Positions 33,463 through 44,604 are shown, counted from the first letter of the stretch. The stretch is DNA of 64,000 nucleotides from Muscardinus avellanarius (GCA_963383645.1 OY726576.1:13798659-13862658); one strand, 5' to 3'. A program made the numbers and translations. Notes: generated from the sequence alone by a model not told the origin.

Positions 33463-33838
33463 ATCATGAAATTCTGACTGTGCACACAGCTGTCTCTCAC
33501 TACTCACACATCTGCAAGGCAGGGCACAGTGCCCCCCACAGTAACCACTTAGAGGCTATCTAGGAATCGAACAGGTTGATGACTCACAAGGAAAGAAGAT
33601 AGCAGGTATGACTGGGAGTGCTGGCTGCTACAGATCATTAAAGACTAGCCTCGGAGGTAGAACCTGGATAAGTAAAAAAGAAAGAACGAATGTGGGATGG
33701 TGAGAAAGAAGGACTTCCAATTTAGCAAAGATGCAGAAATACTATAGAACAGAAGGATTTGGTTAGAGGAAAAAAGCATGTGTGTCAAAGAGTGGGCCCT
33801 TCTGCTGAGTCATTTCACAGGTAATAACAGGAGCTTTC

Positions 33839-34061
33839 AAAAGACAGGTTTCTGGCCGGGCGTGGTGGTGCACGCTTGTCATCCCCGCGCTTGGGAGGCA
33901 GAGACAGGAGGATCGCGCATGTTCGAAGCCAGCCGCGCTGGCTTAGGAGACCCTGTTTCCGAAAATAAAATAGGTCTGGGAGTGTAGCCCGGAGATAGAC
34001 GGGCTTCCAGGAACCCCAGTACCACCACAAAAAAAAAAAAAAAAAAAAGACAGGTTTCTGG
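33839..34061 (+). repeat. Near-consensus type A B1-dID with perfect 17-bp TSD
   Basis: AAAAGACAGGTTTCTGG at 33839-33855 and 34045-34061; GG is shared with the element start. Confidence 0.95.
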
Positions 34062-34385
34062 GTGATACATGTCTGTAATTCCAGAAACTCGGAGGCTGAG
34101 ACAGGAGGATCAAAGGCTCAAAGCCAGATTTAGAAACTTAGGGACATCCTGTTTCAAAAAAGGGGAGACTGGCTGGGCGTGGTGGTGCACGCTTGTAATC
34201 CCCGCGCTTGGGAGGCGGAGACAGGAGGACAGCACAGGTTCGAACCCAGCCGCGCTGGCTTAAGAGACCCTGTTTCCAAATAAAATATAAAATAGGTCTG
34301 GGAGTGTAACCCGGAGGTAGAAGGGCTTCCAGGAACCCCAGTACCAGCAAAAAAAAAAGGGGGGGGTCCCTAATACCAAAAACAA
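34062..34385 (+). repeat. Older left half split by type A copy
   Basis: Host left half 34065-34165, type A 34172-34357 with GGTTCGAACCC and GGGCTTCCAGGAACCCCAG, short host remainder CCCTAATACCAAAAAC. AAAAAAGGGG flanks the guest. Confidence 0.8.
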
Positions 34386-34647
34386 GAAAGGTTTCTGAGG
34401 GGAAAAAAAGTGACACGTTTCTGGGATACTAATACGACAAACTGTGGCATGGACTCTAGAGGTGTGAGGTAGTTAGGTTGCAACAGAGGTAGGTCAGCAG
34501 TGAGGCTCCACGCCAGGTTTACCAGGCAAGGAGCAACGGGAAGGACACTTAAGACTTCGACAGAATAAACAGGTACAAAGAGTCAAGGCTTGCTCCTAAC
34601 TTTTTATCTTTGGTTAGCTCATATAGGATTTAAAAGTGAAATAAGAA

Positions 34648-34841
34648 GCCGGGCGTGGTGGCACACGCTTGTAATCCCAGGAGGACCGCACAGCTTCAAA
34701 GCCAGCCTCAGCTACTGAGTGAGGCTCTCAGCAACTTAGTGAGACCCTGTTTCCAAAAATGTATAAAATAGGCCTGGGGGTATAGTCTGGAGGTAGAAAA
34801 GCCCCTGGGTTCCACCCCCAGTACCACAAAAAAGAAAAGTA
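34648..34841 (+). repeat. Type C B1-dID with left-half deletion
   Basis: GCTTGTAATCCCAGGAGGACC shows loss of about 20 bases (the CTTGGGAGGCTGAGA block). Likely TSD AAATAAGAA on both sides. Confidence 0.85.
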
Positions 34842-35008
34842 AAATAAGAAAGTGCAAAGAAAAAGACTACTTTTTCAGTAAGGATAAGAAGTCTAGCGTT
34901 GGACACAGTTCAATATGAGGTGCCGGCAAAACCTCTCAATGAAGATGCCCAATGAACAGGAGATGACAGAGAAGTGCAGAGGAAATATGAGAACAAAAGA
35001 TACACAGA

Positions 35009-35215
35009 GCCGGACGTGGTGGTGCACGCTTGTAATCCCCGCGCTTCGGAGGCTGAGACAGAAGGATCTTGGTTCACAAACAGCCTCGGCTACTTAGTGA
35101 GGCTCTTTGCAACTCAGTGAGACCTGTTTCAAAATAAATAATAAAAAATAGAGCTGGACATGTAGCTCAGAGGTAGAATGCCCCTGGGTTCCATCCTCAA
35201 TACCACAAAAAGGAA
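35009..35215 (+). repeat. B1-dID, type B-like left half
   Basis: GCCGGACGTGGTGGTGCAC to CAATACCACAAAAAG; imperfect TSD around AGATACACAGA. Confidence 0.82.
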
Positions 35216-35281
35216 AAAATAAAGATATACACAGACATGAAGACATACATTTCAGTAAAATCACTTTTTATTTAAAGACAT

Positions 35282-35517
35282 AAGAAATATATTGTAGGCC
35301 GGGCGTGGTGGCGCACGCTTGTAATCCCCGCGCTTGGGAGGCGGAGACCGGAGGATCGCGCAGGTTCGAAGCCAGCCGCTCACGCTGGCTTAGGAGACCC
35401 TGTTTCTAAAAAAAAATATAAAATAGGTCTGGGAGTGTAGCCCGGAGGTAGAAGGGCTTCCAAGAACCCCAGTACCACCAAAAATAAGAAAAGAAAAGAA
35501 AAAGAAATATATTGTAG
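35282..35517 (+). repeat. Near-consensus type A B1-dID with perfect 16-bp TSD
   Basis: AAGAAATATATTGTAG at 35282-35297 and 35502-35517. Confidence 0.95.
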
Positions 35518-35640
35518 AATCTCATTCCTTCATTCAACAACTATTTACTGAGCATATATATTTCAGACACTATTCTAAGCTCTGGAAATGTAAACTGAAC
35601 AAAACAGATAAAAACCCCTACCGTCATGGAACTTAGAGAT
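35518..35640 (+). mobile_element. Ancient L2-like LINE remnant
   Basis: CATTCCTTCATTCAACAACT, ATTTACTGAGCATATA, GGAAATGTAAACTGAACAAA and TACCGTCATGGAACTTAGAG follow the familiar order of the mammalian-wide L2-type fragment, as I recall it. Confidence 0.55.
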
Positions 35641-35984
35641 TACCACGGAAAATAGACAAGCCGAAATTGGGCTCATGAACCAAAATTCAGGGCTTTAGGT
35701 TAATACCACTTATTACCTACAATAAAGGAAGAAAATTGTTTACCTTTTTCTTTAAATTTAGCTTCCAGAATTTTCATTTCACTAATTAGGTATTTATATC
35801 TCTGATCAGCAGCTAGATAGATTCAACCAAATCAAGACTTTTTTAATGTTAGCTTTCCTAATGCAAAAATCTATTTTCTTTTCTTTATTTTTCAAAATGT
35901 TTGCTGGAATTAAATCAATCCTCTCAAAGTAGGATCATAAAAGGGTGAGAGGACTCAAGAAAACTGAGAGGCCAAATGGTACAA

Positions 35985-36265
35985 AAAAGAAAGTGAGGTT
36001 TAGAAATCAGACAAGGTCGAAGTTCAAATTCCAGTTGTGCCCAAGCTGTATGACCCTGGACGAGCTATCGCTCACTATTCTCTCTTACGGCTGGTGTAGC
36101 TCTGTGGGAGACACACGCTGCAGAGGAGGCACAGGCCCTGGGCTCCAGTTGATCCGTCTATGAAATGGGAATAGCTCCCCTCTAAGAATTTAAAGAGTAA
36201 TTTTTAGAAGGCTTTTGGCATAATGCCTGGAAAAAACAGAGAGATGCTAGAGAAATGGTGAAACT
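35985..36265 (+). repeat. MIR SINE, with an extra block inside
   Basis: AAATTCCAGTTGTGCCCAAG, TGTATGACCCTGGACGAGC, GTCTATGAAATGGGAATAG and GGCATAATGCCTGG are the MIR core in order. About 70 bases (CTTACGGCTGG to CCAGTTGATC, about 36086-36153) sit where the CTCAGTTTCCTCATCTG part is expected. Confidence 0.7.
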
Positions 36266-36385
36266 GCTGCTGTGACCACTACTGCTGCTGCTCCGGCTTG
36301 TGCTGGCACAAACAGATGCCCAACAAAAGCGTCTTTAAGTAACAAGAGCCAACCGAGTAGACAGACTTCTCCACCCTCCCAATTT

Positions 36386-36772
36386 TTTCCCCCCAGTACT
36401 GGGGATGAAACTCAGAGGCACTCTGCCTCTGAGCTGCACCCCCAGCCCTATTTTTTATTATTTATGTATTTATTGGTTGGTTGGTTGGTTGGTTGGTGGT
36501 ACTGGGAGGTGGAACCCAGGGGCTTTCTACCTCCGGGCTATACCCCCAGACCTATTTTATATCTTATTTGGAAACAGGGTCTCACTAAGTTGCTGAGAGC
36601 CTCACTAAGTAGCTGAGGCTGGCTTCGAACCTGTGCAATCCTCCTGTCTGAAACAGGGTCTCACTGAGTTGCAAAGGACCTAAGTAGCTGAGGCTATCCA
36701 TGAACCATGATCCTCCTGTCTCAGCTTCCCAAATGCTGGTATTACAAGCATGCGCCACCACGCCTGGCTTTC
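36386..36772 (-). repeat. Older B1-dID split by 5'-truncated type C copy
   Basis: Host right half 36386-36467; guest 36468-36648 starting with a (TTGG)n tail and ending at CAATCCTCCTGTC; host left half 36649-36772. Confidence 0.82.
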
Positions 36773-36802
36773 TCCCAAAAATTTTATACAATAGAAACTT
36801 TT

Positions 36803-37185
36803 AAAAAGTAAATGTGCCAGGAGGATCACGCAGGTTCAAAGCTAGCCGTGCTGGCTTAAGAGACCCTGTCTCAAATATATAAAATAGGTCTGGGAGTGTA
36901 GCCCGGAGGTAGAAGGGCTTCCAGGAACCCCAGTACCACCAAAAAAAAAAAAAGTAAATGCAAGCCGGGCATGGTGGCACACGCTTGTAATCCCCGGGCT
37001 TGGGAGGCTGAGATGAAGGATCATGCAGGTTCAAATCCAGCCTCAGCTACGTAGTGAGGCTCTCAGCAACTTGGCAAAACCCTGTTTACAAATAAAGTAT
37101 AAAACAGGTGTGGGAGTGTAGCCCGGAGGTAGAAGGCTTCTGGGTTTCATCCCCAGTACCACCAAAAAAAAAAAAAAAGTAAATG
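36803..37185 (+). repeat. Two B1-dID insertions at one target site (three TSD copies)
   Basis: AAAAAGTAAATG at 36803-36814, 36949-36960 and 37174-37185. First body is a 5'-truncated type A (36815-36948), second a full type A/C hybrid (36963-37173). Confidence 0.9.
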
Positions 37186-37197
37186 TATATTCATTAC

Positions 37198-37222
37198 ATA
37201 CACACACACACACACACACATA
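37198..37222. repeat. (AC)n microsatellite
   Basis: About 11 AC units just downstream of the SINE pair. Confidence 0.95.
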
Positions 37223-37284
37223 TAATCTCTCTATTCTCAAATTTGATGGGGGCATGTCTACCCTCTACAGAAAATTTCCACTGT

Positions 37285-37618
37285 AAGCCGGGTGTGATGG
37301 TACATGCTTGAAATCTCAGTACTTGGGAAATTGAGACAGGAAAATCACTGGTTCATGGCAAGCCTCAGCTCCTTAGTGAGGCCCTATGCAACTGTTTGAG
37401 ATACCGTTTCAAAATAAGTAATTTAAAAATAGGGCTAGGAGCTGGTAGTGGTAGCACATGCTTGTAATCTCAGTACCTGGGAGGCTGAGACAGGAGGATC
37501 TCAGGTTAGCAGGCAGCCTGAGCTACTTAGTGAGGTCCTCCACACTTAGTGATACCCTGTTTCAAAATAAAGAAAAAAGACTGGGGGTATAGTTCAGAGG
37601 TAGAATGCCCCTGGGTTC

Positions 37619-37663
<45 letters not shown>

Positions 37664-37703
37664 TGGGTGTTGGGCTGTAGAATGGCCCTGGGTTCAATGA
37701 TGA
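37285..37703 (+). repeat. Two older B1-dID copies with (AC)n
   Basis: Host left half 37285-37440; guest 37441-37622 whose tail is (AC)20 at about 37622-37662; host right-half remnant GGGCTGTAGAATGGCCC to 37703. Confidence 0.75.
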
Positions 37704-37907
37704 TGTTGCAAGAAGGAAAAAATGGTCACTGAATTACAAAGATTCACATAAAAGATGAAAGTGATACTGCCTAACAAATCATCCCCAAAGATTCTATGGT
37801 TATTTTTGTTAAAGTGTTATCATTAACCTTATCATCTATAATTAATCATTTCTATAGCACCTGCCATTGGGAAAAAAACTGATCAAAAACCGTACAATAA
37901 TTCAACA

Positions 37908-38117
37908 TGTATATATACATATATACATACACATATACAATATATCTATCAATAGATAGATACTGGGGAGTGAACCCAGAGGCATGCTACAGCCCCAGCA
38001 CATTTTATTTTGAAAAAGGATCTCACTAAATTCCTGAGGCTGGTCTCAAACCTGCAATCCTATCATCTCAGCCTACCAAGTACTAAGATTACAGGCATGT
38101 AACACCATGCCCAGATA
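37908..38117 (-). repeat. AT-rich simple sequence and an old B1-dID
   Basis: 37908-37964 is TATATACA/GATA-rich. 37965-38117 is a short minus dimer from ACTGGGGAGTGAACCC to CACCATGCCCAG. Confidence 0.75.
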
Positions 38118-38399
38118 ATTCAACTTTTATACAATCCTCAGAGGTTCCTGAGAATTTAACAGTAACATGTAAAAAAGCAGCGTGGCCAAAGTGCTGGCAC
38201 ACAGTGTGCACTCAGTTATAACTTCAGTGAGAGCTAAACCTCTATCATTAATTCCTTTCAATGAATGAAAAAGACCCATGACAACAGTTATAACACAGAT
38301 TTACAGAACTAAGAAATTTAAAAAGCACTTTCATTTGATGCTATTCTAAGCCAGAAAGGTATTCATTTAACATTTTTTTCATTTAATAAAAAAAAAGGA

Positions 38400-38516
38400 C
38401 CGGGCGTGGTGGCACATGCTTATAATCCCTGCACTTGGGAGGCAGAGACAGGAGGATCGCACAGGTTCGAAGCTAGCCACACTGGCTTAAGAGACCCTGT
38501 TTCCAAATAAAATAAA

Positions 38517-38555
<39 letters not shown>

Positions 38556-38617
38556 CCCGGAGGTAGAAGGGTTTCCAGGAACCCCAGTACCACCAAAAAA
38601 TAAAAAATTTTAAAAAA
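38400..38617 (+). repeat. Type A B1-dID with a (TG)n microsatellite inside its right half
   Basis: Left half normal. Where the right half should read TAGGTCTGGGAGTGTAGCCC there is (TG)16 at 38520-38552 followed by TAGCCCGGAGG. Confidence 0.88.
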
Positions 38618-38623
38618 AGATTT

Positions 38624-39059
38624 AGCTGGGTGCAGTGGCATATGCCTGTAATCCCAGTACTTGGGAAGATGAAACAGGAGGATTGTAGGTTCAAGCCCAG
38701 CTTCAGTAACTTAACAAGACGGTTTCATGTTTCAAAATAAAAAATAAAAAGGACAGGGATATAGCTTAGAGGTAGAATGCCCCAGTACCCCCACAAAAAA
38801 AGAGGTTTGTAATAAATCAAGATTCATATTTCTAACCAAGTGTGGTGGCACATACTTGTAATCTCACCATTTGGGAGGCTGAGACAGGAGGATCTAGGGT
38901 TTGTGGCCAGACTCTGCTACTTAGTGAAGCCCTTTGCAATTCAGTGAGACCCTGTTTTAAAATAAAGAATGAAAAATAGGACTGGGGGTGTAGCTCAGAG
39001 GTCGAATGTCCCTGGGTTCCACAACCAGTAGCACAAAAAACAAAAGATTCATATTTCTA
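38624..39059 (+). repeat. Two older B1-dID copies, the second with perfect 16-bp TSD
   Basis: 38624-38804 full copy. 38836-39043 second copy flanked by AAGATTCATATTTCTA at 38819-38834 and 39044-39059. Confidence 0.9.
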
Positions 39060-39100
39060 TAATTAAAACAAACATTTAACTCTTCACCCCCCAAAAAATC

Positions 39101-39314
39101 AACTGGAGCCTTTTTTGGGGGGTGGGGGGTCCTGGAAGCCCTTCTACCTCCGGGCTACACTCCCAGACCTATTTTTACATTTTTATTTGGCAAAAGGGAC
39201 TCTTAAAGCCAGCACGCGCGGCTGACTTCGAACCTGCGCGATCCTCCTGTCTCTGCCTCCCAAGCGCGGGGATTACAAGCGTGCGCCACCACGCCCGGCC
39301 AACTGGAGCCTTTT
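39101..39314 (-). repeat. Near-consensus type A B1-dID with perfect 14-bp TSD
   Basis: AACTGGAGCCTTTT at 39101-39114 and 39301-39314. The tail region is T/G-rich and the expected GGTACTGGGGTT is eroded to GGGGGGTGGGGGG. Confidence 0.93.
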
Positions 39315-39361
39315 ATAAAAGATAAGAAATAAATAAGACAAGAGAAATAAATTCCTACCAC

Positions 39362-39765
39362 TTTCCCAAGGGAATTCTACCTCCAAGCTATACCCTCAGG
39401 CTTATTTTCTTATTTACTTATTTATTTTTGCAGTACTGGGGATGGAACCCAAGGGCATTCTACTTCAGCTACACCCCCAGCCCTGTTTTTTATTCTTTAT
39501 TTTTGAAACAAGGTCTCCCAAAATTGTGGAGGGCCTCACTAAGTAGTTGAGGCTGGCCCCAAACCCTAGATCCTCCTGTCTCAGCCTCCCAAGTACTGGG
39601 ATTACAAACATGTGCCACCAAGCCCGGCTTTTATTTTTATTTTGAAACAGCACCTCACCAGGTCAATGAGAGTCTAATTACTTGCTGAGACTGTCCTTGA
39701 ACCTACAATTCTCCTGTCTCATCCTCCAAAGTAGTGGGATTACAAATCTGTACCATCAAACCTAG
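39362..39765 (-). repeat. Older B1-dID split by another older copy
   Basis: Host right half 39365-39412, guest 39425-39630, host left half 39631-39765 (GTCTAATTACTTGCTGAGAC type). Confidence 0.8.
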
Positions 39766-39784
39766 CTAGTACCTTGGGTTGTTT

Positions 39785-40495
39785 TTTTTTTGTTGTTGTT
39801 GTTGTTTATTTTTGTTGTTATTGTTGGGTGTGTGGTACTGGGGACTGAACCCAGGGGCATTCTATCTCCAAGCTATACCCCAGTCCTATTTCATTCTTCT
39901 TTCTTTCTTTCTTTCTTTTTGCAGCACTAGGGATGGAACCCAGGAGCATTCTCTCTCTGAAGTATACCCCCAGCCCTATTTTTTATTCTTTATTTTCGAA
40001 ACAGGGTCTCATTGAGTTGCAAAGTACTTTACTAAGTAGCTGAGGCTGGCCACAAACTGGGATCCTCCTGTACCAGCCTCCCAAATGCTGGGATTACAAG
40101 TGTGTACCACCATGCCGTTTATTCTTTATTTTGAAACAGGGTCTCACTAAGTTTTTGGGTTTTTTTTTTTTGGGGGGGGGGTCTGGAGATGGAACCCAGG
40201 GGCATTCGACCACCGAGCTACACCCCCTGCCCTATTTTTTATTCTTTATTTTGAAACAGGGTCTCACTGAGTTGCAGATGGCCTAAGTAGCTGAGGCTGT
40301 CTGCGAACCGCGATCCTCCGGTCTCATCCTCCCGAATGCTGGGATTACAAACGTGTGTACCACGCCCGGCCTCAGTAAGTTTTAGAGGGCCTCACTAAGT
40401 TGCTTACTAATTTGCTGAGGCTGGCCACAAACCTATGATCCTCTTGTCTCAGGCTCCCAAGTACTAGGATTACAAGTGTGCGCCATAGCACCCAG
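39785..40495 (-). repeat. Older B1-dID carrying two guests
   Basis: Host right half 39826-39898 after a GTT/T-rich tail; guest one 39900-40113; host left-half start 40114-40152; type B guest 40153-40373 (GTCTGGAGATGGAACCC, CCGCGATCCTCC) inserted inside the host left half at a (C)TCA(C/G)TAAGTTT site; host remainder 40374-40495. Confidence 0.8.
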
Positions 40496-40522
40496 CTACC
40501 TTCATTTTTATAAATGCAAAGT

Positions 40523-41338
40523 CCTGCTAAGCATAGAGGTACACATCTGTAATCCCAGAACCTGGAGACTTAAACAGAAGAATCAGAGTCAAGGCTAGAC
40601 TCAGCAACTTAGTAGAACTCTTAGGTAACCTTGCAAGACATGTCTCAAAATAAAAAATAAAAGAGTTGGGCATGGCAGCCCACACTTGTAATCCCAGTAC
40701 TTGGGAGGCTGAAACAGGAGGATCATGGGTTTGTGGCCAGCCTCAGCTATTTAGTTAGGTCTCTGCAACTCAGTGAGACCCTGTTTCAAAATAGAGAATA
40801 AAAAATAGGGCTGGGACGCCAGGCGTGGTGGCGCACGCTTGTAATCCCCGCGCTTGGGAGGCTGAGACAGGAGGATCACACGGGTTCGAAGCCAGCCTCA
40901 GCTACTTAGTGAGGCTTCCAGCAACTTAGTGAGACCCTGTTTCCACTGAGTTCCACCCCCAGTACCACCAAAAAAAAAAGGACTTTAGGTGTAGCTCAGA
41001 GGTCAAAAGCCCTGGGTTCCATCCCCAGTACTGGGGAAAAAAAAATTAAATTAAATTAAATTAAATAAGGTAGGACTGAGAGTATATAGCTCAGAGTTAG
41101 AATGCCTCTGGGTTCAATCCTCAGTACCAAGGTAAAAAATTCAAATTCCAAGCTGGGCATGGTGCCACAGTGGTGCATGCCTACAATCCCAGTACTTGGG
41201 AGGTTGATACAGGAGAATCATAGGTTCCAGACCCATCTGGGCAACTTAGCAAAACCTGTTTCAAGATAAAAATCTAAAAAGGGCTTGGGGTGAAGTTCAG
41301 AGGTAGAGTGCCCCTGGATTCAATCCCTAGTACAAGAG
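40523..41338 (+). repeat. Nested plus B1-dID cluster
   Basis: Left half 40523-40660; second left half 40664-40817; type C copy with internal deletion 40818-40979 (CTGTTTCCACTGAGTTCC); right half 40980-41030 with (AAATT)n; right half 41072-41130; then a separate older copy 41152-41338 with a duplicated GGTGC/CAC block. Confidence 0.78.
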
Positions 41339-42149
41339 AGGGGGGGAAGGGAGGGGCTGGCTGCAGAAGCCATTTAATATAATGGTACATTAGCACCAGT
41401 CCTAACTGTGTACCCAGGAAAGAGCAGTGACATCAACCAGTCCCAGCTCAAAGGGAGCGTCCCTTCACTTGCATGGGACAGTGTCAGGAGCACCTGTTTC
41501 CATTACAAATGACTCTTCTCTAGTTCTCTAGACTGAACATGTGAACAGAGACCTGTCTCTCTCCTTGGCAATACCTCATAGGTAGATGAGTCCTACAGAA
41601 AAATGTCAACTGCATACCCTGAAAGCGCCCCAAACTCAGTCTCTACAAAACGGAACCAGTCTTGGACCAGGCACCTCCTGTGTCCAAGTGCCTGTTATCA
41701 TTCCATCACCCAAGGTAGAATCTCGTTTTCCTTCCCTCACTCCAGCCCTCTTTCTTCCCAAGAGCAACCCAGATTCAATGAAAGACCTGTCCCATTTACC
41801 TCTACAACACCCTACCTATCCCCCATTCAGCCTGCCTATCTCAGGCTTTCAGAAATGCTTGCCCTAAACCATGCCAACAGATCCCACTTGGCTGCCCACC
41901 ATCCAAAGTCCACCTACTCCAGACATTACAGATTGATCTTGCCAAGAATGCCCCTTCCCACCTACAGATCACTGCCCACCACAGTGCCCCAGATCCTCAG
42001 AATGTGAAGAAGCCTCCAATCATTCATTCACCCGATCTTGGGAGCACCTCAAATACAAAATGCTCTGGCCGCATCTCCAAGGCCATTCCGACACTGTCTC
42101 CAATCTAAAAGCCTATAACATCATGAACACAAGAGTAACCTGTGCTCTC

Positions 42150-42350
42150 CACTGCTCTTAGGAGGAAAAGTCAAAATTCTCAAAGCGACTACCAAGTGTC
42201 CATGCAGCTTGGCCCCGGCCCGTCTGTCCAGTGCTGCCCGGCTCTCCTCTGCTCCAGCCTCGTGGTCACCTTGCCAGGATCCTACTCATCTGCAAGCCCC
42301 TATATATAATGGCCTCCCTTCAATCCCTCTCTTCAGGTGGCAGAACATCT
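42150..42350 (-). mobile_element. Possible ancient L2 remnant
   Basis: AGTCAAAATTCTC, CATGCAGCTTGGCCCCGGCC and CTCTGCTCCAGCCTCGTGG resemble the antisense L2 sequence (…aaaatcctc…ctggcccc…gctccagcc…). Weak by eye. Confidence 0.4.
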
Positions 42351-42561
42351 CACTCCTCAGATCTCATTTACTCAGCAATTAACCTTGTCCTATCCCAAAT
42401 GAAGTCAAGTCCCCCTACCTTCACTGCCACAGCCTTAAGCAAAATTACAATACATTGGCTGTTGGGTTGTTTATTCCCAAACTCCAAAGTAAGCTCCCCC
42501 AAGAAAAACTGTGTCTGTCTTGTTTCCCACTGTATCTCACTGTCTAAAAACACAAGCGCTG

Positions 42562-42975
42562 TCAGGTATGTTGGTTCATGCCTATAATCCCAGTTCCTTG
42601 GGAAGCTAGGTCAGGAAGATCACAAATTCTAACCCAGCCTGATCAACTTATCAAACTCACTCTCAAAATAATACATAAAAGCTGGGTGTGGTGGTGCACG
42701 CTTGTAATCCCAGCATTTGGGAGGCTGAGACAGGAGAATCGTGGTTCAAGGTCAGCCTCAGCAACTACTTAGTGAGGCCCTCTGCAACTCAGTGAGACCC
42801 TGTTTCCAAATAAAGAATAAAAAACGGGGCTGGGGGTGTAGCTTGGAGGTAGAATGCCCCTGGGTTCCATCCCCAGTATTGGAAAAAAAAAAAAAAAACA
42901 TAAAAAGTGATGTGAATATAGATCCTGTAACAGAGTGTCCCTGAGTTCAATTTCTAATACAGAAGGGAAAACAAA
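42562..42975 (+). repeat. Older B1-dID split by a younger copy
   Basis: Host left half 42562-42681, guest 42682-42898 with a 17-A tail, ACATAAAAG on both sides as TSD (42673-42681 and 42899-42907), host right half 42908-42975. Confidence 0.85.
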
Positions 42976-43529
42976 AGAGGAGCCCTCAATAAATATGTGC
43001 AGATTAATAGAATCCGTAAATCAGAACATTCTAAGTAAGTTACAAGACAAGCCCACTAAGCACCGCTCCTGTAGTCACTTGGTTTCACCATCCATAAATC
43101 AGCTCTTCTCCTCAGGTTCTCTGAGTTCCTTAGGAGATTTAAGACTCTTAATTTCACCATCCCAAACTTCTCCCTCACCACTCCCTTCTACACAGGCACT
43201 AGCAAAACTTTATTTTCTGGCCTCTACAACTTTGTCTTCTTCCTTCCATCTGGGATTTTTTTCCCCCAGCTCCACATTTCCAAATTCTACTTAGCCTTAA
43301 ATGCTCAAATCCAGTATTACCTGTGATGGCCGCTGTTATCATTCCTGCCTGCACTGGCACAAAACAGTTATCTAATGAATACTTTATTTTTCTATTATTA
43401 CCTCCTCCTCCTCCAAGTTGTCCTTGCATCCCCCACCCCTAGTTACCGCCTTCCCACCCTGAATCCCCACAGGTTCTCCAGGGCCTCGACCAGCCCTCAG
43501 GTCAACGCACCTCAATGAGGCTTCTCTCA

Positions 43530-43740
43530 AGCCTCTGGCTGCTTATCATTTCCTATCAGATCAGCCTGCTTTTATCTGGTGGGGAGCATTTACCATCAGC
43601 TGAAATGATCTTGTTCTTGTTCGATTCTTTCACTTATTTGTGGGCCTGCCAAGTGCTTGTCACCCCACCAGAATGTAAAAGTCACAGGGCAGGGGCCCTA
43701 CATCTCACTGCGTTCCACCACTCCCCCTCTCAGAAGGGCA
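43530..43740 (-). mobile_element. Possible ancient L2 3'-end remnant
   Basis: TTTCACTTATTTGTGGGCC..., ACCAGAATGTAAAAGTCAC, AGGGCAGGGGCCCTACATC resemble the L2 antisense end (agaatgtaagctccatgagggcaggg). Weak to moderate. Confidence 0.45.
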
Positions 43741-44111
43741 AGATAGTCAACAGCCCCAAAGGCGGGATGGCGCAGTCGTTCTTATGACTAGGATCTGGGG
43801 GCACACATCTGACTCTTGCTATATTCCAAATTCCTTGTGGACTAGGCCAAAGTCTGGTCATCTATTTGTGTGTACTACCCAGAAATTCTTGCACAATTGA
43901 AGCAAATAAGATAACTACTTAATTAATGAGTGATCTCTCCAAGGGGTAGGGCCCCAAACCGGGCCAACTCTGAACTCCTTATATACAGAAACCGGGTCAA
44001 ATAGGGCTCTCTTCCCACCCCCTCTCCAGGACAGGCCCTGCTCCAATACACCACCTCTTGGGAGCTTCAAAAAGCTACTGGTCCTTGGATCCCCAGAATC
44101 TCCGCATCCTT

Positions 44112-44192
44112 CCCCTTCCCTTCTATCTCCAGCCAACAAATCTCTCCCATCCTACCCCTTCCCTTCTATCTCCAGCCAACAAATCTCTCCCA
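44112..44192. repeat. 43-bp tandem duplication in intron 1 near the CpG island
   Basis: A 43-bp unit starting CCCCTTCCCTTCTATCTCC is present at 44112-44154 and again at 44155-44192, where 38 bases match without a difference. The near identity indicates a recent local duplication about 410 bp downstream of exon 1. Confidence 0.9.
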
Positions 44193-44604
44193 GGGCCCCG
44201 CGTCTCCAGAGCACTCCACATCTCCAATCAGTCGGGAAACTCACGAGGACAGAGCCGTGGGGATGTCAGAAGGAGGCGTCAGGTAAGACCCGGCTCGCTC
44301 GCCTTTTCCTTGATGCCTCCTTTACCTGAAATAGGCTCAGTTCCACAAACTGGCTCGGAGACTCTTTGGGACCCTAGGATTCTTCCAATCGAGCCCGCAG
44401 CTCCCACATTCCTTTGGGGTCTCCCCGCTCCTGCCAAGCACCTTTCCTCCTTCCACCACACCACAGGAAAACCCCAGGCCAGAGACGACGATCTCCCCGG
44501 AAGCAAATGGCCATCCAACCCGGCGGCCTCCCCACTTGGTGTCCCGCATCGGCCTCTGGCCTGGAGCGGTCTCGGGCGCCCCTCGCCCCCAGCGCCCCAC
44601 TCAC

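Larger units (their letters stand above)
14209..44604 (-). other. ATRN: ATRN intron 1 (about 30.4 kb)
   Basis: Bounded by donor at 44604 and acceptor at 14210-14209. It is filled with SINEs, L1 and L2 remnants and microsatellites listed separately. Stretches over 300 bp with nothing I can assign: 14210-14900, 15429-15660, 16100-16825, 17176-17757, 17846-18330, 19513-19705, 20411-20560, 27041-27340, 27880-28157, 28675-29245, 30210-30598, 31028-31111, 33463-33838, 37704-37960, 38118-38399, 41339-42150, 43745-44111 and 44193-44480. Short open frames in these do not resemble known proteins. Confidence 0.9.

Noticed and set aside
41586..42007. Ser/Pro-rich frames in intron 1
   Set aside because: No resemblance to known proteins; base composition fits decayed repeats, with L2-like sequence following at 42150.
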